From: Myxococcota bacterium
Lineage (GTDB): Bacteria > Myxococcota_A > UBA9160 > SMWR01
Length of the DNA stretch: 64,000 nucleotides
NCBI GenBank assembly: GCA_022447545.1
Contig: JAKVBI010000002.1
Span: 19,566 to 83,565 of the forward strand
Direction of reading: 5' to 3'
Shown here one piece after another: positions 45,148-54,070 of the stretch. The translations under genes were made by a program, and so were the position numbers. The notes under the pieces were generated by a model that had not been told where the DNA came from, did no database searches, and saw nothing but the letters and a program-made list of their open reading frames with translations. Position 1 is the stretch's first letter. Each line of letters starts with the position of its first letter.

Positions 45148-45633
45148 GTGAAGGCCACCGAATGGGTCGTTCGCTTCGCGGTGAGTCCTCCGGGCTTCGT
45201 CCTCGACCAGTGGGTGGTTCGCCACCTCGGCCACTCACCGGTGAGTTGGCTGTTCGCCCGCGCCGACCGAACCCCCTACAACGCTCCTCTGCTGCTCACT
45301 GCCATCGGCGCCAAGACCGGGCGCGAGCGCTCGGTGGTGCTCCCCTACTTTCCCGCCGGTGACGACATCTGTGTGGTCGGTTCCAAGGGCGGGGCTCCCA
45401 CGGACCCCTACTGGGCGCGAAACCTGCGAGCGAATCCGCGGGCGAAGGTGCGCATCCACCGCCGCACCCACGAAGTGGTCGCCCGGCTCGCGCAGGGGGA
45501 CGAACGGGCCTCACTTTGGGGCCCGATCACTGCCCGAGCTCCCGTCTATCTGGAATACCAACAACGCGCGGAAGGCCACCGGGAGATCCCGGTCTTCGTG
45601 ATTCAGGGCGTAGACATCGCTTCTCTGGTGTAG
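45148..45633 (+). CDS. deazaflavin (F420)-dependent nitroreductase-like protein (DDN family)
   Basis: A 161-residue protein from a GTG. LLTAIGAKTGRERSVVLPYF, VVGSKGGAPTDPYWARNLRA and VRIHRRTHEVVARLA are the successive signatures of the DDN/PF04075 family, which binds F420 in mycobacteria; some relatives bind other flavins or fatty acids. Finding one here suggests that the organism makes or uses F420. Its end overlaps the convergent amidohydrolase gene by 31 bases. Confidence 0.85.
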   Translation: MKATEWVVRFAVSPPGFVLDQWVVRHLGHSPVSWLFARADRTPYNAPLLLTAIGAKTGRERSVVLPYFPAGDDICVVGSKGGAPTDPYWARNLRANPRAKVRIHRRTHEVVARLAQGDERASLWGPITARAPVYLEYQQRAEGHREIPVFVIQGVDIASLV

Positions 45634-47312
45634 ACGGGCTTCCCACCCACCAGGGTGCTCACCACCTCAATGCGATGCATGTCGTCGGGACGATTCAGGG
45701 GATCGTCGGACAACACCACCAGATCGGCCAGCTTACCGGGTTCGATGGAGCCCCGATCCTCCTCCAGGAAATACTGCCAGGCGGCATCGATGGTGACGGC
45801 CCGCAGAGCTTCCAGAGGAGTCAGTCGCTGCTCGGGCCCCAGCACCGCGCCCCCGGTCGTGGTGCGGTTCACCGCAGACCACATGAGCAACAACGTGTCC
45901 ATGGGCACGATGGGCGCGTCGGTGTGGATGCTGAAGGGCACGCCGCGATCGCGTGCACTGCGCGTCGGGCTGATACGACGGGCTCGCTCGGGCCCCAGGA
46001 AGATGTCGCGGTGCCGGTCCCCCCAGTAGTAGGTGTGGAGCACGAAGAACGAGGGCACCACGCCGAGTTCACGCATGATGTCGAGTTGATCATCGCGGGC
46101 CATTTGCGCGTGGATGATCACCGGTCGTGCGTCCTGGCGGGGGGCAACGGCCTGTGCGCGATCCATTGCACTCAGGATGTCGTCGATGGAAGCGTCGCCA
46201 TTGCCGTGTACCGCCACCTGGCGCCCTGCCGCGTGGATCTTCGTCACCGTACGAGCGAGCGCCTCGCGGTCGATGCCCGGATAGCCGCGATAGTTCGGGT
46301 CGCCGTGGTGGGGGACGTGGTAGGGGTCGCGCAGATACCCGGTGTAGCCCTGGATCGAGCCGTCGGCGATGAGCTTCACCGGACCCAGTGCAATGCGATC
46401 GCGGTCAGGTGCAGCCGCGTCGAGTTCACCCGCTAGGAGCGGCTCCAGGGCATCGCCGGCAGGAAAGACCAGCAGGCGAATGGGTAGACGCCCCGCTGCA
46501 TCAGCGGCGAGAAAGTCGGCGAAGGTGGCCAGGCCCGTCCCTCCATCCTGCGCCGTGGTGACCCCTTGGCTCGCGTATTGCTCGGCGGCACTTTCGATGG
46601 CGGCGATGCGGGCCGCGAGCGGTGGCTGGGGGAGTTGCATCAGCGCCGGTACCAGGGCCGCCATCTCCTCGAGCACACCGGTGGGCTCCCCCGTCTCGGG
46701 ATCGAAACGGATGTGACCGCCCTGGGGTTGTGGGGAATCGCGCGTGATGCCCGCACGCTCGAGTGCAAGGCTGTTCAACACCCCCAGATGCCCCGACACA
46801 TGCAGGGCCAAAATGGGATGAGTGTCTGATGCCCGGTCGAGATCCCAACGGTCGGGGTGCCGATTTTCGGCCAACAACGTGTCGTCGTACCCCATCCCCA
46901 CCACCCACTGGCCGTCGGGAACCGTCTGGGCCAATTCGTGCAGCGCATCCACCACGTCTGCCACGTCTTCGTTCCGACCGATGGGCGGCGAGTTGAGATC
47001 GGCCATGAAGGCACGCGTCTGAGCCACCAACGAGAGATGGCTGTGACCGTCGATGAAGCCAGGGACGACGGTCATGCCCTCGAGATCAACGATGTGCGTG
47101 TCGGGACCGCGAAGTGCCATGGCTTGCCCCCGACTCCCCACCGCCGCGATGCGCCCGCGCCGGATCGCCACGGCCCGGGCCCGGGTGTCCCGTTCGTCCA
47201 TGGTGATCACGTTGGCGCCGAAGTAGATGCTGTCAGCCGGATCCTGGGGTGTCGTCGCACAGGCCAGCCCCAGCGCCGCCCCAATCCCTGCGAGGATTCG
47301 GACAGCCTTCAA
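45603..47312 (-). CDS. lipoprotein amidohydrolase-3 family (YtcJ-like)
   Basis: A 569-residue protein with a lipobox signal (ILAGIGAALGLAC). Family features: FGANVITMDERD, metal-binding GFIDGHSHLS, GPVKLIADGSIQGYTG, VAVHGNGDASIDD, FSIHTDAPIVP and the sandwich ending GKLADLVVLSDDPL. The family acts on formamide- or N-acyl-type substrates and many members are uncharacterised. Its start overlaps the stop of the EthD gene by four bases, so the two are coupled. Lipid anchoring puts the active site outside the cytoplasm, unusual among amidohydrolases but common in this subgroup. Confidence 0.9.
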   Translation of the reverse strand: MKAVRILAGIGAALGLACATTPQDPADSIYFGANVITMDERDTRARAVAIRRGRIAAVGSRGQAMALRGPDTHIVDLEGMTVVPGFIDGHSHLSLVAQTRAFMADLNSPPIGRNEDVADVVDALHELAQTVPDGQWVVGMGYDDTLLAENRHPDRWDLDRASDTHPILALHVSGHLGVLNSLALERAGITRDSPQPQGGHIRFDPETGEPTGVLEEMAALVPALMQLPQPPLAARIAAIESAAEQYASQGVTTAQDGGTGLATFADFLAADAAGRLPIRLLVFPAGDALEPLLAGELDAAAPDRDRIALGPVKLIADGSIQGYTGYLRDPYHVPHHGDPNYRGYPGIDREALARTVTKIHAAGRQVAVHGNGDASIDDILSAMDRAQAVAPRQDARPVIIHAQMARDDQLDIMRELGVVPSFFVLHTYYWGDRHRDIFLGPERARRISPTRSARDRGVPFSIHTDAPIVPMDTLLLMWSAVNRTTTGGAVLGPEQRLTPLEALRAVTIDAAWQYFLEEDRGSIEPGKLADLVVLSDDPLNRPDDMHRIEVVSTLVGGKPVYTREAMSTP

Positions 47313-47674
47313 GAGTCGGTGTCCGGCGAGGCCAGGATTTGGATCCCGTCGGCCTCGGAAACATCGGCTTCGTGGGTCACCACGACCGTGGGGCTGTTCT
47401 CGATGTCCATGAACCGGGACAGATCGGCCCAGTGCTCCTGGCCCGCGGAGCTCTCATACCAGGCCGCCGCCGCATCCAGAGCCTGCTGATCCGGCCAGTG
47501 ATTCTCGGCAATCCCCGCATAAGGGCCGTCGCCCTCCACCAGCGTCAGCCGGTTCAAGCTGATCTCCGGATGGTCGCGCAGATCCCAATCCCGCGTGTGC
47601 TCGCACCAGCGCTGAAAGAACTCGTCACGCGAAAGGCCAGGGTTCATCTTGACGAACGTGAATGACTTGAGCAT
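47309..47674 (-). CDS. EthD-domain protein
   Basis: A 121-residue ferredoxin-like alpha/beta-barrel protein. The start is the ATG at 47674 after a G-rich GGGGGGCTGAG; the upstream extension has no family features. KSFTFVKMNPGLSRDEFFQR, then WCEHTRDWDL, and the C-terminal half (ADLSRFMDIENSPTVVVTHE) match EthD. Such proteins are small accessory or isomerase-like factors in degradative clusters. It is translationally coupled to the amidohydrolase-3 gene. Confidence 0.85.
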   Translation of the reverse strand: MLKSFTFVKMNPGLSRDEFFQRWCEHTRDWDLRDHPEISLNRLTLVEGDGPYAGIAENHWPDQQALDAAAAWYESSAGQEHWADLSRFMDIENSPTVVVTHEADVSEADGIQILASPDTDS

Positions 47675-47788
47675 CTCAGCCCCCCCGTCTGGTTGACCCG
47701 CCGTTGAGACGGCGGCGCGAGTGGCCATTCAACCACTCCCGATGTCGAACGTCCAACCCTTGAAGGGTGCCGAGGGCCAAGGCCCCAC

Positions 47789-49135
47789 TCAGCGCGCTTC
47801 GCCTTGGCCGGGCTTGGCCGCAGCACGCGGCGGAATGGGGAGTCCGGGCCGCATGAGGGCAAGCGCCTTGCGGAGACTCTGGTCCGCAGCTCGCTGCTCA
47901 GGCGTGAGTCGGCCAAGCAACAAGTTTTTTCTCTCGTAGGGGTCCTCCAATAGATCAAAGAGCGCCTCTGTCTGACGCCAACGGATGAGTTTGTAACGCT
48001 CATCGCGAATCGCCACGCCGTTACGCCCCGCGTTGCGCACCCCGAATCGCTCGGTGTAGACAGTCTCGCGCAGAGGCTTCTGATCCTCGTCCTCGAAATA
48101 GGGAACCAGACTCACACCGTCCAGCACGATGTCGGGTGGCATCACCTCCACCAGATCCACACCCGACAACTCGGCCACCGTGGGGAAGAGGTCGACAGTA
48201 CCGACCAGAGCATCGACCTCTCGGCCCGGGTCCGAGATGGCGGGCCCACGTGCGATCAAAGGCACGTGGATCCCCCCCTGGTAGAGAGTCGTCTTACCGC
48301 GGTGCCGCCCAAAGGGCTCTTCGATCAGACCCGACGGAGTGCCATTGTCTCCAGCAAAGATTACGTTGGTTCTGGCCAAGGTGTCCTTGGGGAGCGATGT
48401 CAGGAGGCGGCCGATTTCGCTGTCCATGGCCTCCACCATGGCGTCGTAGAAACGACGGGGCTCCTCGCTCGGGTCAGCGCCCTCGAGATCCTGTGTGTGA
48501 AGTGCGGCAGGTGGCGCATGGAAGGGGCTGTGCGCAGCATTGAAGCTGACCACGCACACCCAGGGCCCCGACTGCTTTTCGATCCAGCGCAGAGCGTCGT
48601 CGACATTGTCGCTGGTCGCGTAGCGCTCGGAAGTACTGACCTCGCCGTCGACCACCTTCCTCCAACGGAAATAACTTTCAGGAGGCTTGATGTTCCACAG
48701 ATGCCCGGCGAAATGCGACCACCCCGCGAGATTGGGCCCGCGGTCGCCGCCGTTGCGGACGTCACCCAGGTGCCACTTCCCGATCAGAGCGTGGGCGTGT
48801 CCCGAGGCATCGAGGACCTCAGGGAGCGTGATCTCCCGGGTGGACAGCGGCATTCCCCGCCCACCCGAGACCACGGCCCCGACCCCGGTGCGAAACCCGT
48901 AGCGACCCGTGTGGATTCCCGCACGGGTCGCCGAACACAGGGGAGTCGACCAGGCGTTGCGAAACAGCACCCCCTCCGTTGCCAGCGAGTCGATCACCGG
49001 CGTCGGCGGTGCCGAGTCTCCCACCTGGTAGGCACCAATCGCGTCCACACCGACATCGTCAGCGAGAATCAGCAGGGTGTTCTGTGGCGGCGGGCTAAAC
49101 CAGTGGAGTAGCCCGAGAACCAACAGCCAACGCAT
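47789..49135 (-). CDS. exported arylsulfatase-like sulfatase
   Basis: A 448-residue sulfatase with a short signal (WLLVLGLLHWFSPPPQ). NTLLILADDVGVDAIGA carries the metal-binding Asp pair, TPLCSATRAGIHTGRYG the formylglycine Cys in C-x-A-x-R form, GKWHLGD the catalytic Lys/His, and VIFAGDNGTPSG the distal Asp-Asn pair. It is of arylsulfatase A/B type and differs from the iduronate-sulfatase-like protein at 29407. The substrate is a sulfate ester of unknown kind. Confidence 0.92.
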   Translation of the reverse strand: MRWLLVLGLLHWFSPPPQNTLLILADDVGVDAIGAYQVGDSAPPTPVIDSLATEGVLFRNAWSTPLCSATRAGIHTGRYGFRTGVGAVVSGGRGMPLSTREITLPEVLDASGHAHALIGKWHLGDVRNGGDRGPNLAGWSHFAGHLWNIKPPESYFRWRKVVDGEVSTSERYATSDNVDDALRWIEKQSGPWVCVVSFNAAHSPFHAPPAALHTQDLEGADPSEEPRRFYDAMVEAMDSEIGRLLTSLPKDTLARTNVIFAGDNGTPSGLIEEPFGRHRGKTTLYQGGIHVPLIARGPAISDPGREVDALVGTVDLFPTVAELSGVDLVEVMPPDIVLDGVSLVPYFEDEDQKPLRETVYTERFGVRNAGRNGVAIRDERYKLIRWRQTEALFDLLEDPYERKNLLLGRLTPEQRAADQSLRKALALMRPGLPIPPRAAAKPGQGEAR

Positions 49136-49177
49136 GCCAACAGGGTACCCGCCCTCGCAGCGGGGCGAGACCTAGGC

Positions 49178-49546
49178 CTAGGGGCCCTGGAAACGAACCT
49201 TCTCGTCTCCCTGGGCCATCGCCGGCGTGATGATGTACGAGCCTTCCACCGCAGAGGTCCAGATTTTGTTGGAGATCTCCTCGTTGCCGAGGGTAAATCC
49301 GTAAGCGAGCCCCGCCGTCGCCGCGCCAAAAGCCGCGTAGAAGCATTTCGCCGGCAGATAGAAGGCGCTCAGCAGAACACTCGTGGCCACGGCTTCTGCG
49401 CCGTACTCCTTCGCCTCGGCAGTCTGAACCGCCACGCCACCAAGCGGCGGCGCCGCCGTCACCACAAACAGCATGACACCCGCTGCTAGCACTGCGGCCG
49501 CCCGTTTGAGAACGCCTCGTTTCTTCGATCTTCGGTCGATAATCAT
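49178..49546 (-). CDS. small exported or membrane protein, unknown
   Basis: A 122-residue protein with a basic start (RRSKKRGVLKR), a hydrophobic segment (AAAVLAAGVMLFVVTAAPPLG) and a second one (ATSVLLSAFYLPAKCFYAAF then GAATAGLAYGFTLG). The end is polar. No family is recognised. GGGTGAGAG precedes the ATG. It lies between the sulfatase and the alpha/beta hydrolase on the same strand. Confidence 0.65.
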   Translation of the reverse strand: MIIDRRSKKRGVLKRAAAVLAAGVMLFVVTAAPPLGGVAVQTAEAKEYGAEAVATSVLLSAFYLPAKCFYAAFGAATAGLAYGFTLGNEEISNKIWTSAVEGSYIITPAMAQGDEKVRFQGP

Positions 49547-49610
49547 CTCTCACCCTCCTGGATCATCGTGTAGCAGATTCCAGTTGGGCTCGCGTCGCCA
49601 ACATGCGCGA

Positions 49611-50708
49611 TTACACGACCTCGAGATCGATTCCCCGAGCAGAAAAATGTGATGCGAGATCACCTTCCAACCACGCCAAGGCATCTGCGTCATCCTTGAG
49701 GTGGGCATCCATGTGTGCCAGACACAGCGCCTGGGCCACCTCGGCGCCGTGGGCTGCAGGACAGAGTTCGGAGAACGGGCGCGAGGCTTCGGCGACCGCC
49801 GCAAAGTCGATCTCCGGGTCGTCCATGGGCAGCTGTCCACTCGACCACATGCTCCTCAACTCCTCGTGACGTCGCTCGGCCCCGTCCCCGAAATGAACAT
49901 GGCCGGCATTGCGGAGCACGGACATCCTTTTGGGGGGCCGTAGTTCCTCATGTAAATCCCTGAGAGAGGACAGCAGGATCAGCGCATCGAGTTCCGCGGC
50001 GAGCAGGAACGTCGGAACCGATCGGCCCCAGTCGTCCAGGCGCAGGAGCGCGGACAGTTGCTCGGTCTTGAGAGGTCCGGGGCCCCAGGCCGGCACAATG
50101 GGGAAACTCGCCTTCGGGCGCGGATCCATGGAGTTCACCGCCAGTGTCGTCCAGCCCCCGAAGGACACGCCGCAAACGCCGATCCGCTCTTCATCGAGGC
50201 TCCCGATCCGCGGACGGTTCCCATCTCCCAGCAGCGCGTCCAGGGTCTGCACCACATCTCGCGGGCGATCCCAGGCCGACTGCGTCAAGTCCACCATGCG
50301 GGTATCGCCACCTTCGCGCCCACCCATCATCACGTCGTGAATGAGATCCGCCATGGTATTGCCGACGTGATCGGCCGATGCCACCACGTAGCCATGGCTG
50401 GCCAGATGGGTGGCCATCTCCGAGGAGGCACGACGGTGGCTGGTGGCGCCATGGGAGAAGACCACGAGTGGACTGCGAGCCGCCGAGGGCTGCGCGTCAC
50501 GAGCGGCGCGCTGAGACAGGCTGAGTACGCCCTCGACTACGTCGAAGCGGTCCTGGGTCGACTCCTCGAGATCCTGGCCGCGGTGGACCTCGTCGGCCGG
50601 GTACCACACCTCCAGCGGAAGGACCCTGCCCTGCCGCGAGTCATCGACAAGTTCCAGGGTCGTGACGCCCACCGGCGCGCAGCCCCGCTCCGAGTAGTGC
50701 TTCTGCAC
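49611..50708 (-). CDS. alpha/beta hydrolase (platelet-activating-factor acetylhydrolase/dienelactone hydrolase-like)
   Basis: A 365-residue alpha/beta hydrolase. SPLVVFSHGATSHRRA is the oxyanion-hole strand, IGVCGVSFGGWTTL has the nucleophile Ser, FLLAAELDALI probably supplies the Asp, and RNAGHVHFGD the catalytic His. Overall it resembles bacterial PAF-acetylhydrolase/dienelactone-hydrolase proteins that hydrolyse short esters or lactones. A 100-residue helical tail follows the His. No signal peptide is visible, so it is probably cytoplasmic. Confidence 0.85.
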   Translation of the reverse strand: MQKHYSERGCAPVGVTTLELVDDSRQGRVLPLEVWYPADEVHRGQDLEESTQDRFDVVEGVLSLSQRAARDAQPSAARSPLVVFSHGATSHRRASSEMATHLASHGYVVASADHVGNTMADLIHDVMMGGREGGDTRMVDLTQSAWDRPRDVVQTLDALLGDGNRPRIGSLDEERIGVCGVSFGGWTTLAVNSMDPRPKASFPIVPAWGPGPLKTEQLSALLRLDDWGRSVPTFLLAAELDALILLSSLRDLHEELRPPKRMSVLRNAGHVHFGDGAERRHEELRSMWSSGQLPMDDPEIDFAAVAEASRPFSELCPAAHGAEVAQALCLAHMDAHLKDDADALAWLEGDLASHFSARGIDLEVV

Positions 50709-50804
50709 GGATGCGTCCTCCTCCGAAAACCAGCGCGCCCCTCGACCCCTTGCCCTTCCCGTGCCGTTCGGCGGAAGTGGGGCGGGGGCTTCGAGACTCC
50801 GGGG

Positions 50805-51962
50805 TCAGGGTTTCTCACTCCCTACGATCCAGGTTGAGAAGTACTGGGAGCCGCCCCCGTAGGCGTGACCCAGGGCTTTCTTGGCCCCCTCCACCTGATG
50901 GTCGCCCGCTTGACCCCTGACCTGAAGCGCCGCCTCTGCGAAACGCAGCAGGCCTGAGGCTCCAATGGGGTTTGAGGACAAGACGCCGCCCGACATGTTG
51001 ATGGGAAGATCCCCATCCATGGCCGTGGCTCCCTCGTAGGTCATTTTCCAGCCCTCGTTGGGCTCGGCAAACAGCATGCCCTCGCACCACATGGGCTCGA
51101 ACCAGCTGAAGGGGACATACATCTCGGCGCAGTCGATCTCTTTGCGGGGATTGGTGATTCCCGCCTTCTTGTAGAGCGCTTCCGCGTTGTCGAGGATGCC
51201 CTGGGGCATGACCTGGTCGCGCCCCGAGAACATGGTGGGTTCGCTGCGCATGGCCGTCGAATGGACCCAGGCCGGGCGCGTGGGCGCCTTGGCGGCCAGC
51301 GACTCCGACGAAAGCACCATGGCGCACGCACCATCGGAAGACGGACAGGTCTCGAGATACCGAATCGGATCCCAGAGCATGGGCGAACTGGCCACGAGAT
51401 CGAAGCTGATGTCTTCCATGTGCAGATGTGCGTAGGGGTTCTTGAGAGCGTTCTCGCGATCCTTCACCGCCACCCGGATGCCCGTATCCTCGGGTGCACC
51501 CGAACGCCGCATGTAGCCCCGAACCAAGGGCGCGAAGAAGCCCCCCGCACCCGCCACCACCGCCACCGAGAACGGCATCGGGATCGAAAGTGCCCACATC
51601 GCATTGCTCTCGGACTGCTTCTCGAAAGCAGCGACCAGGACACGATCGTGGATTCCGGCTTGGATCAGGCTCGCCGCCACGATCCCCGTCGACCCTCCTA
51701 CGCTCCCGGCCGTGTGGACTCGAAGCATGGGTTTGTAGGCTCCCCCCAGCGCATCGGCCAGGAACAGCTCGGGCATCATGACCCCTTCGAACAGATCGGG
51801 GGCCTTACCAATGACGACGGCGTCGATGTCGCGCCAGGTCAACTCTGCGTCTTCGAGAGCCCGTTCGGCAGCCTCGCGCAGCAGTCCAGCCATGGACACA
51901 TCGATCCGTTTCGAGTCGTGCTTGGTCTGTCCGATTCCAACGATGCCGCAGAGTTCAGCCAT
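50805..51962 (-). CDS. thiolase-superfamily protein without nucleophilic cysteine (Ltp/SCP-x type)
   Basis: A 385-residue thiolase-fold protein. At the usual nucleophile position it reads RVHTAGSVGGSTGIVAA, without Cys; near the C-terminus it has NMSGGVLSSNPIGASGL in place of the usual GHP loop, and GHAYGGGSQYF in place of the second Cys. This pattern matches the SCP-x/Ltp2 class, which with a DUF35 partner performs retro-aldol cleavage or acts on sterol-type acyl-CoAs. The start lies two bases after the stop of the next thiolase gene, giving an operon with it and the DUF35 genes. Substrate unknown. Confidence 0.85.
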   Translation of the reverse strand: MAELCGIVGIGQTKHDSKRIDVSMAGLLREAAERALEDAELTWRDIDAVVIGKAPDLFEGVMMPELFLADALGGAYKPMLRVHTAGSVGGSTGIVAASLIQAGIHDRVLVAAFEKQSESNAMWALSIPMPFSVAVVAGAGGFFAPLVRGYMRRSGAPEDTGIRVAVKDRENALKNPYAHLHMEDISFDLVASSPMLWDPIRYLETCPSSDGACAMVLSSESLAAKAPTRPAWVHSTAMRSEPTMFSGRDQVMPQGILDNAEALYKKAGITNPRKEIDCAEMYVPFSWFEPMWCEGMLFAEPNEGWKMTYEGATAMDGDLPINMSGGVLSSNPIGASGLLRFAEAALQVRGQAGDHQVEGAKKALGHAYGGGSQYFSTWIVGSEKP

Positions 51963-51964
51963 GA

Positions 51965-53020
51965 TCAGTTGCCCTCCAGCACGACGACGAGATTCTGCTG
52001 CAGACACGGACCCGACGTGGCGTGTGCCACAGCGCGGTCTGCCTGCCCCTCCCAAACCCGACGGGATGCTTCTCCGACTCGGGTCAGCCCTGCCGCCATC
52101 AGAGGATTGGCGGCAAGCGCACCCCCCGATGGATTGACGACCGCAGCGTCTCCCAGTCCCAGAGCCCGCTCCAGCAAAATCGATTGGTGGGTGAAGGGTG
52201 CGTAGACCTCGGCCACATCGATCTTGTCCGAGTGTGCGCCAGCCTTCTCGGCCGCTATCTCGGTGGAACGCGAGCGGGTGAGATCGCGCACGCCGAGATC
52301 CTGAGGCTCGAGAATGTGTTCGAAGCCCCGAATCCAGGCAGGTCGTTCGCACAACTCCCGGGCGCGATCCCCCGCCGCGATGACCATCGCGCAGGCGCCA
52401 TCGGAAATGGGCGAACAGTCGTGCTTTCTCAGCGGCGACACCAGCATCGGTTCAGCGAGCAGCGCGTCGACATCGAACTCCCCCTTGACCTGGGCGAAGG
52501 GGTTATTCAACGCATTGGCACGGTCCCGCACGGCAACCTGCGCCATTTCGCGTTCACTGATCACACCTGCTTCCAAACAACTGCGAGCCTGTAGCGCCGC
52601 CATGCTGACCGCATCAGGCCAAAGGGGCATGACGGAATACGGGTCGAGTTGCAGCGCCATGGTTCGCGGCAGATCTCCCATGGAGGGCTTTCCAAAGCCG
52701 TAGACCAGGGCGACGTCCGCATCCTCGATCTGGAGCTTGACCCAGGCCTCGTAGAGCGCCCAGGCGCCGTCCATTTCCACGTGGGACTCAGACACCGGGG
52801 GCCAGGCACCAATGGCGTCGAGCCCAGCCACGAAGGCAAAGGACTGGCCGGCCAGGTAGTCGCTGCTACCCGAGCAGATGAAACCAATGTCCTCGGTGGC
52901 TAGACCCGTCTGCTGTTTGATCTCATGGATGACCGGAATCAGAATCTCTGTCTCGTTGCGGTTGGCCTCGCAACGGACACTGGGCGACTGAGTGAAAGCG
53001 ACAACGGCGACGTCCCTCAT
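51965..53020 (-). CDS. thiolase-superfamily protein without nucleophilic cysteine (Ltp/SCP-x type)
   Basis: A 351-residue paralog of the downstream thiolase-like protein. The nucleophile region reads SHVEMDGAWALYEAW with no Cys, and the C-terminal loop NPSGGALAANPLMAAGL has Asn where thiolases have His. SDGACAMVIAAGDRAREL is the common thiolase segment. These features resemble Ltp2-type aldolases. Its ATG overlaps the stop of the first DUF35 gene by one base (TGATG), so translation is coupled, as for known thiolase/DUF35 complexes. Confidence 0.87.
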   Translation of the reverse strand: MRDVAVVAFTQSPSVRCEANRNETEILIPVIHEIKQQTGLATEDIGFICSGSSDYLAGQSFAFVAGLDAIGAWPPVSESHVEMDGAWALYEAWVKLQIEDADVALVYGFGKPSMGDLPRTMALQLDPYSVMPLWPDAVSMAALQARSCLEAGVISEREMAQVAVRDRANALNNPFAQVKGEFDVDALLAEPMLVSPLRKHDCSPISDGACAMVIAAGDRARELCERPAWIRGFEHILEPQDLGVRDLTRSRSTEIAAEKAGAHSDKIDVAEVYAPFTHQSILLERALGLGDAAVVNPSGGALAANPLMAAGLTRVGEASRRVWEGQADRAVAHATSGPCLQQNLVVVLEGN

Positions 53021-53520
53021 CAGATGTGCTCCTGGTAACTTTCGAAGGGCGCATCGGGCTCACCCGAGGGCTTGAAGTAGCGGATGTTCTGCATCGAGAT
53101 CGTCCACTCGTCGCGCGGCCTCCAAACGGCTTCGACCCGCATCCCCATCCGCACATCGTCGATGCTGCACTCACCCAACACGTGGAAGAGCGTGGTATCA
53201 GCCCCATCGAGCAGGACCTGGATCGCCGCATAGGGGAGTTCGAGATCGATGTTCTCTGATGGAACGCGGTTGACCGAGAAGGTGACGATGGTGCCCCGGT
53301 CGGAAAGCTCCACGGGCTCGCCCTCGATGGGAACACCGTGTTGGGGACACGATCCGCGGGACGGAAAGTAGACCCGACCGTCCACAGGGCATCGCTGACC
53401 GAGCAGTTTTCCCTGCTCCACGGCGCGCAGGAAGCGCGAAGCCGACACGCCCGCCGAATAGGTGTAGTCGAGTTCGACAGGAGTCCGCAGAACTTCGACC
53501 GGCTCCTTTTCTTCACTCAT
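53020..53520 (-). CDS. DUF35 OB-fold acyl-CoA-binding protein (ChsH2-like)
   Basis: A 166-residue protein with the DUF35 layout: an N-terminal helix (SASRFLRAVEQGKLLGQRC), a zinc-ribbon-like element (CPVDGRVYFPSRGSCPQHG) and an OB-fold (VELSDRGTIVTFSVNRVP, YAAIQVLLDGADTTLFHVLG). Members bind acyl-CoA and pair with thiolase-like aldolases such as Ltp2. It is coupled to the thiolase-like gene that follows. The zinc ribbon is partly degenerate (Cys and His at the second pair). Confidence 0.85.
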   Translation of the reverse strand: MSEEKEPVEVLRTPVELDYTYSAGVSASRFLRAVEQGKLLGQRCPVDGRVYFPSRGSCPQHGVPIEGEPVELSDRGTIVTFSVNRVPSENIDLELPYAAIQVLLDGADTTLFHVLGECSIDDVRMGMRVEAVWRPRDEWTISMQNIRYFKPSGEPDAPFESYQEHI

Positions 53521-53559
53521 GGTTCTTCCCTCTCTCGTAGGTTCCGGGGACGCGTCCCA

Positions 53560-54006
53560 TCAAGCCACGGGCTCGAAACACGCGATGTCCGTGATGGCTC
53601 CCACGGGTTCGTCGCTCCAGCGCGCCCGCACCCGCATGCCCGTTTGCATGCTCGACTCATCTCCTGCATCCACGGCGTGCAGCAACGGTGTGTCGGCGCC
53701 GTCGAGACGGATCAACGCATAGGCGAAGGCCTGGTCCAGGGGCTGGGAGGGCCTGGGCTCATGGACCCACGCCCAGCTCACCACCTCGCCCGTGTCGGCG
53801 AGTTCCACCATCTCGTCGATGGCCTCACCGGTGTCCGGATCGTATTCCTTGGGCGGCACCATCACCGTGCCGTCCGCGCGGCGAACCCCGAGAATCCGGC
53901 CGTCGCGCAGCCCGGTGAAGAACTGCCCGAGCACCGGACCGAGGGAGCGCTTGTAGGTATATGCCAATCGATGCGGCGCGCTGAGTGAGTCTTCCACTTC
54001 GGACAT
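53560..54006 (-). CDS. second DUF35-like OB-fold protein, no zinc ribbon
   Basis: A 148-residue relative of the neighbouring DUF35 protein. The OB-fold strands are present (MVELADTGEVVSWAWVHEP, FAYALIRLDGADTPLLHAVD) but the ribbon region (GVRRADGTVMVPPKEYD) has no cysteines. GGGAGGCAGC precedes the ATG. Two DUF35 genes and two thiolase-like genes in a row suggest two complexes or one four-part complex. Confidence 0.8.
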   Translation of the reverse strand: MSEVEDSLSAPHRLAYTYKRSLGPVLGQFFTGLRDGRILGVRRADGTVMVPPKEYDPDTGEAIDEMVELADTGEVVSWAWVHEPRPSQPLDQAFAYALIRLDGADTPLLHAVDAGDESSMQTGMRVRARWSDEPVGAITDIACFEPVA

Positions 54007-54070
54007 GCTGCCTCCCGGGATGGGTGATCGAGGAGGCCGACTCTACCAGAATGGCAGTGAAGCTGAGCTC

